A stretch of DNA of 64,000 nt from JASSUD01 sp031963405 (lineage in GTDB: Bacteria; Pseudomonadota; Gammaproteobacteria; Burkholderiales; Burkholderiaceae): the NCBI GenBank assembly GCA_031963405.1, contig JASSUJ010000001.1, positions 2,380,063 to 2,444,062 on the forward strand, read 5' to 3'. A program made the translations under genes and the position numbers. Positions 63,092 through 64,000 of this stretch are shown here, in pieces. The notes beneath the pieces were generated by a model. That model did not search any database and was not told where the DNA came from. It saw nothing but the letters and a program-made list of their open reading frames with translations. How positions within the stretch are numbered: the stretch's first letter is position 1; every line of letters begins with the position of its first letter.

Positions 63092-64000
63092 ATGTCTGAC
63101 TTACTTACTTCTCTAAACGAAGAACAACGTGATGCGGTGACACTACCTGATGTGTCGGCCTTGATTTTAGCTGGTGCTGGCAGTGGCAAAACACGTGTTT
63201 TAACGACCCGTATTGCATGGCTGATTCAAAGCGGGCGAATTAGCCCGTCTGGCGTGTTAGCTGTGACCTTTACCAATAAAGCCGCACGTGAGATGGCCGT
63301 GCGGCTTGGTGCGATGCTGCCAATTAATGTGCGCGGCATGTGGATCGGCACCTTTCATGGTTTATGCAATCGTATGTTGCGCGTGCATTATCGAGATGCT
63401 GGCTTGCCCCAAACTTTTCAAATTCTGGATATGGCTGACCAGTTGTCAGCGATAAAGCGTTTATTGAAAGGGCTGAATCTGGATAACGAAAAATATCCGC
63501 CTAAACACTTGCAGCATTTTATTAATCAGGCAAAAGAACAGGGACTGCGCTCAAACAATGTTGCCGTTGATGATGATTTTCAACAAAGATTCGTCGAGCT
63601 TTATGCAGCTTATGAAGCGCAATGTCAGCGTGAAGGAGTCGTTGATTTTTCTGAGTTATTACTGCGCTGCTATGAATTACTCGAGAACGACGAATTGCGT
63701 TTGCATTATCAAGAGCGCTTTAAGCATTTGCTGATTGATGAATTTCAAGACACCAATCAGCTGCAATATGCGTGGCTGAAGCGCCTGACTGGCGAGCGCA
63801 CATCCGTGTTTGCTGTAGGTGACGACGATCAGAGTATTTATGCGTTTCGGGGTGCCAATGTGAATCACATGCTAGATTTTGAGCGTACCTTTAACTTGGG
63901 CAAGGTCATTAAGCTTGAGCAGAACTATCGTTCGCACGCCCATATTTTAGAAGCGGCGAATCAGCTAATTGCACACAATACAAAACGGCTTGGCAAAAAT
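63092..64000 (+). CDS. uvrD: UvrD/Rep-type DNA helicase, 5' part
   Basis: 303 codons are visible; the gene runs off the window. Walker A is AGAGSGKT (residues 27-34), with VTFTNKAAREM, the GTFHG motif, Walker B IDEFQDTN and GDDDQSIYAFRGA. This is a superfamily 1A 3'-5' helicase used in nucleotide-excision and mismatch repair. The ATG at 63092 fits the family N-terminus (LNEEQRDAV). UvrD rather than Rep is favoured by the DDDQSIYAFRGA form, but the missing C-terminus would be needed for certainty. Confidence 0.9.
   Translation, partial: MSDLLTSLNEEQRDAVTLPDVSALILAGAGSGKTRVLTTRIAWLIQSGRISPSGVLAVTFTNKAAREMAVRLGAMLPINVRGMWIGTFHGLCNRMLRVHYRDAGLPQTFQILDMADQLSAIKRLLKGLNLDNEKYPPKHLQHFINQAKEQGLRSNNVAVDDDFQQRFVELYAAYEAQCQREGVVDFSELLLRCYELLENDELRLHYQERFKHLLIDEFQDTNQLQYAWLKRLTGERTSVFAVGDDDQSIYAFRGANVNHMLDFERTFNLGKVIKLEQNYRSHAHILEAANQLIAHNTKRLGKN

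Overview
The window reads as a piece of the chromosome of a host-restricted betaproteobacterium in the Burkholderiaceae. Core proteins (AlaS, ValS, RpoN, the OmpR/EnvZ pair, the riboflavin genes, zwf-pgl-glk) look Burkholderia-like. They sit between long non-coding spacers, many copies of hairpin repeats, integrase debris and eukaryote-like or effector-like genes, including an F-box/ankyrin protein. That combination fits the fungal endosymbionts Mycoavidus and Glomeribacter. This assignment is inference; no rRNA is present to test it.

Layout. 1-333: 3' end of ispF. 884-3475: large F-box plus ankyrin protein. 3782-5091: ahpC and ahpD peroxide defence. 5531-7793: ompR-envZ two-component system. 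8005-10350: tRNA-Leu(UAG), integrase remnant, and a duplicated gene pair, one copy carrying 35-residue repeats with RRAS motifs. 11411-17549: glycosyltransferase, outer-membrane barrel protein, recD and amn. 17823-29272: riboflavin genes (ribD, ribE, ribBA, ribH) with nusB and hemL, separated by unrecognised, effector-like genes. One of these (21915-22934) has a Cys-His-Asp layout like papain-type effector enzymes.

29447-37111: a sugar ABC transporter divergent from zwf-pgl-glk, a glucose uptake and oxidation module; glk lacks the HexR/RpiR half found fused to it in Burkholderia. 37555-40630: a two-gene ABC transporter. 41117-42974: a short-chain dehydrogenase and an unknown gene. 43438-52280: a sigma-54 neighbourhood with two enhancer-binding activators and rpoN, plus a beta-propeller-like protein, a proline-rich micropeptide and otsA. 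52564-64000: a DUF2383 protein, a PIG-L-like protein with an altered active site, alaS, a TusA-like protein, an AT-rich unknown, galU, valS and the 5' part of uvrD.

The most striking non-coding feature is a family of 60-120 bp inverted repeats. Many copies share a recognisable core (GGCGTCATGCC...GTACTGGCAGCAAAGGCATTCCTTGC, given in two pieces in the entries), but the long terminal arms differ from copy to copy and stay almost perfectly self-complementary. Copies lie between genes, inside an operon, in frame within one coding sequence, and across a possible start codon. They may be mobile, may act as terminators, or may be RNA structures under selection.
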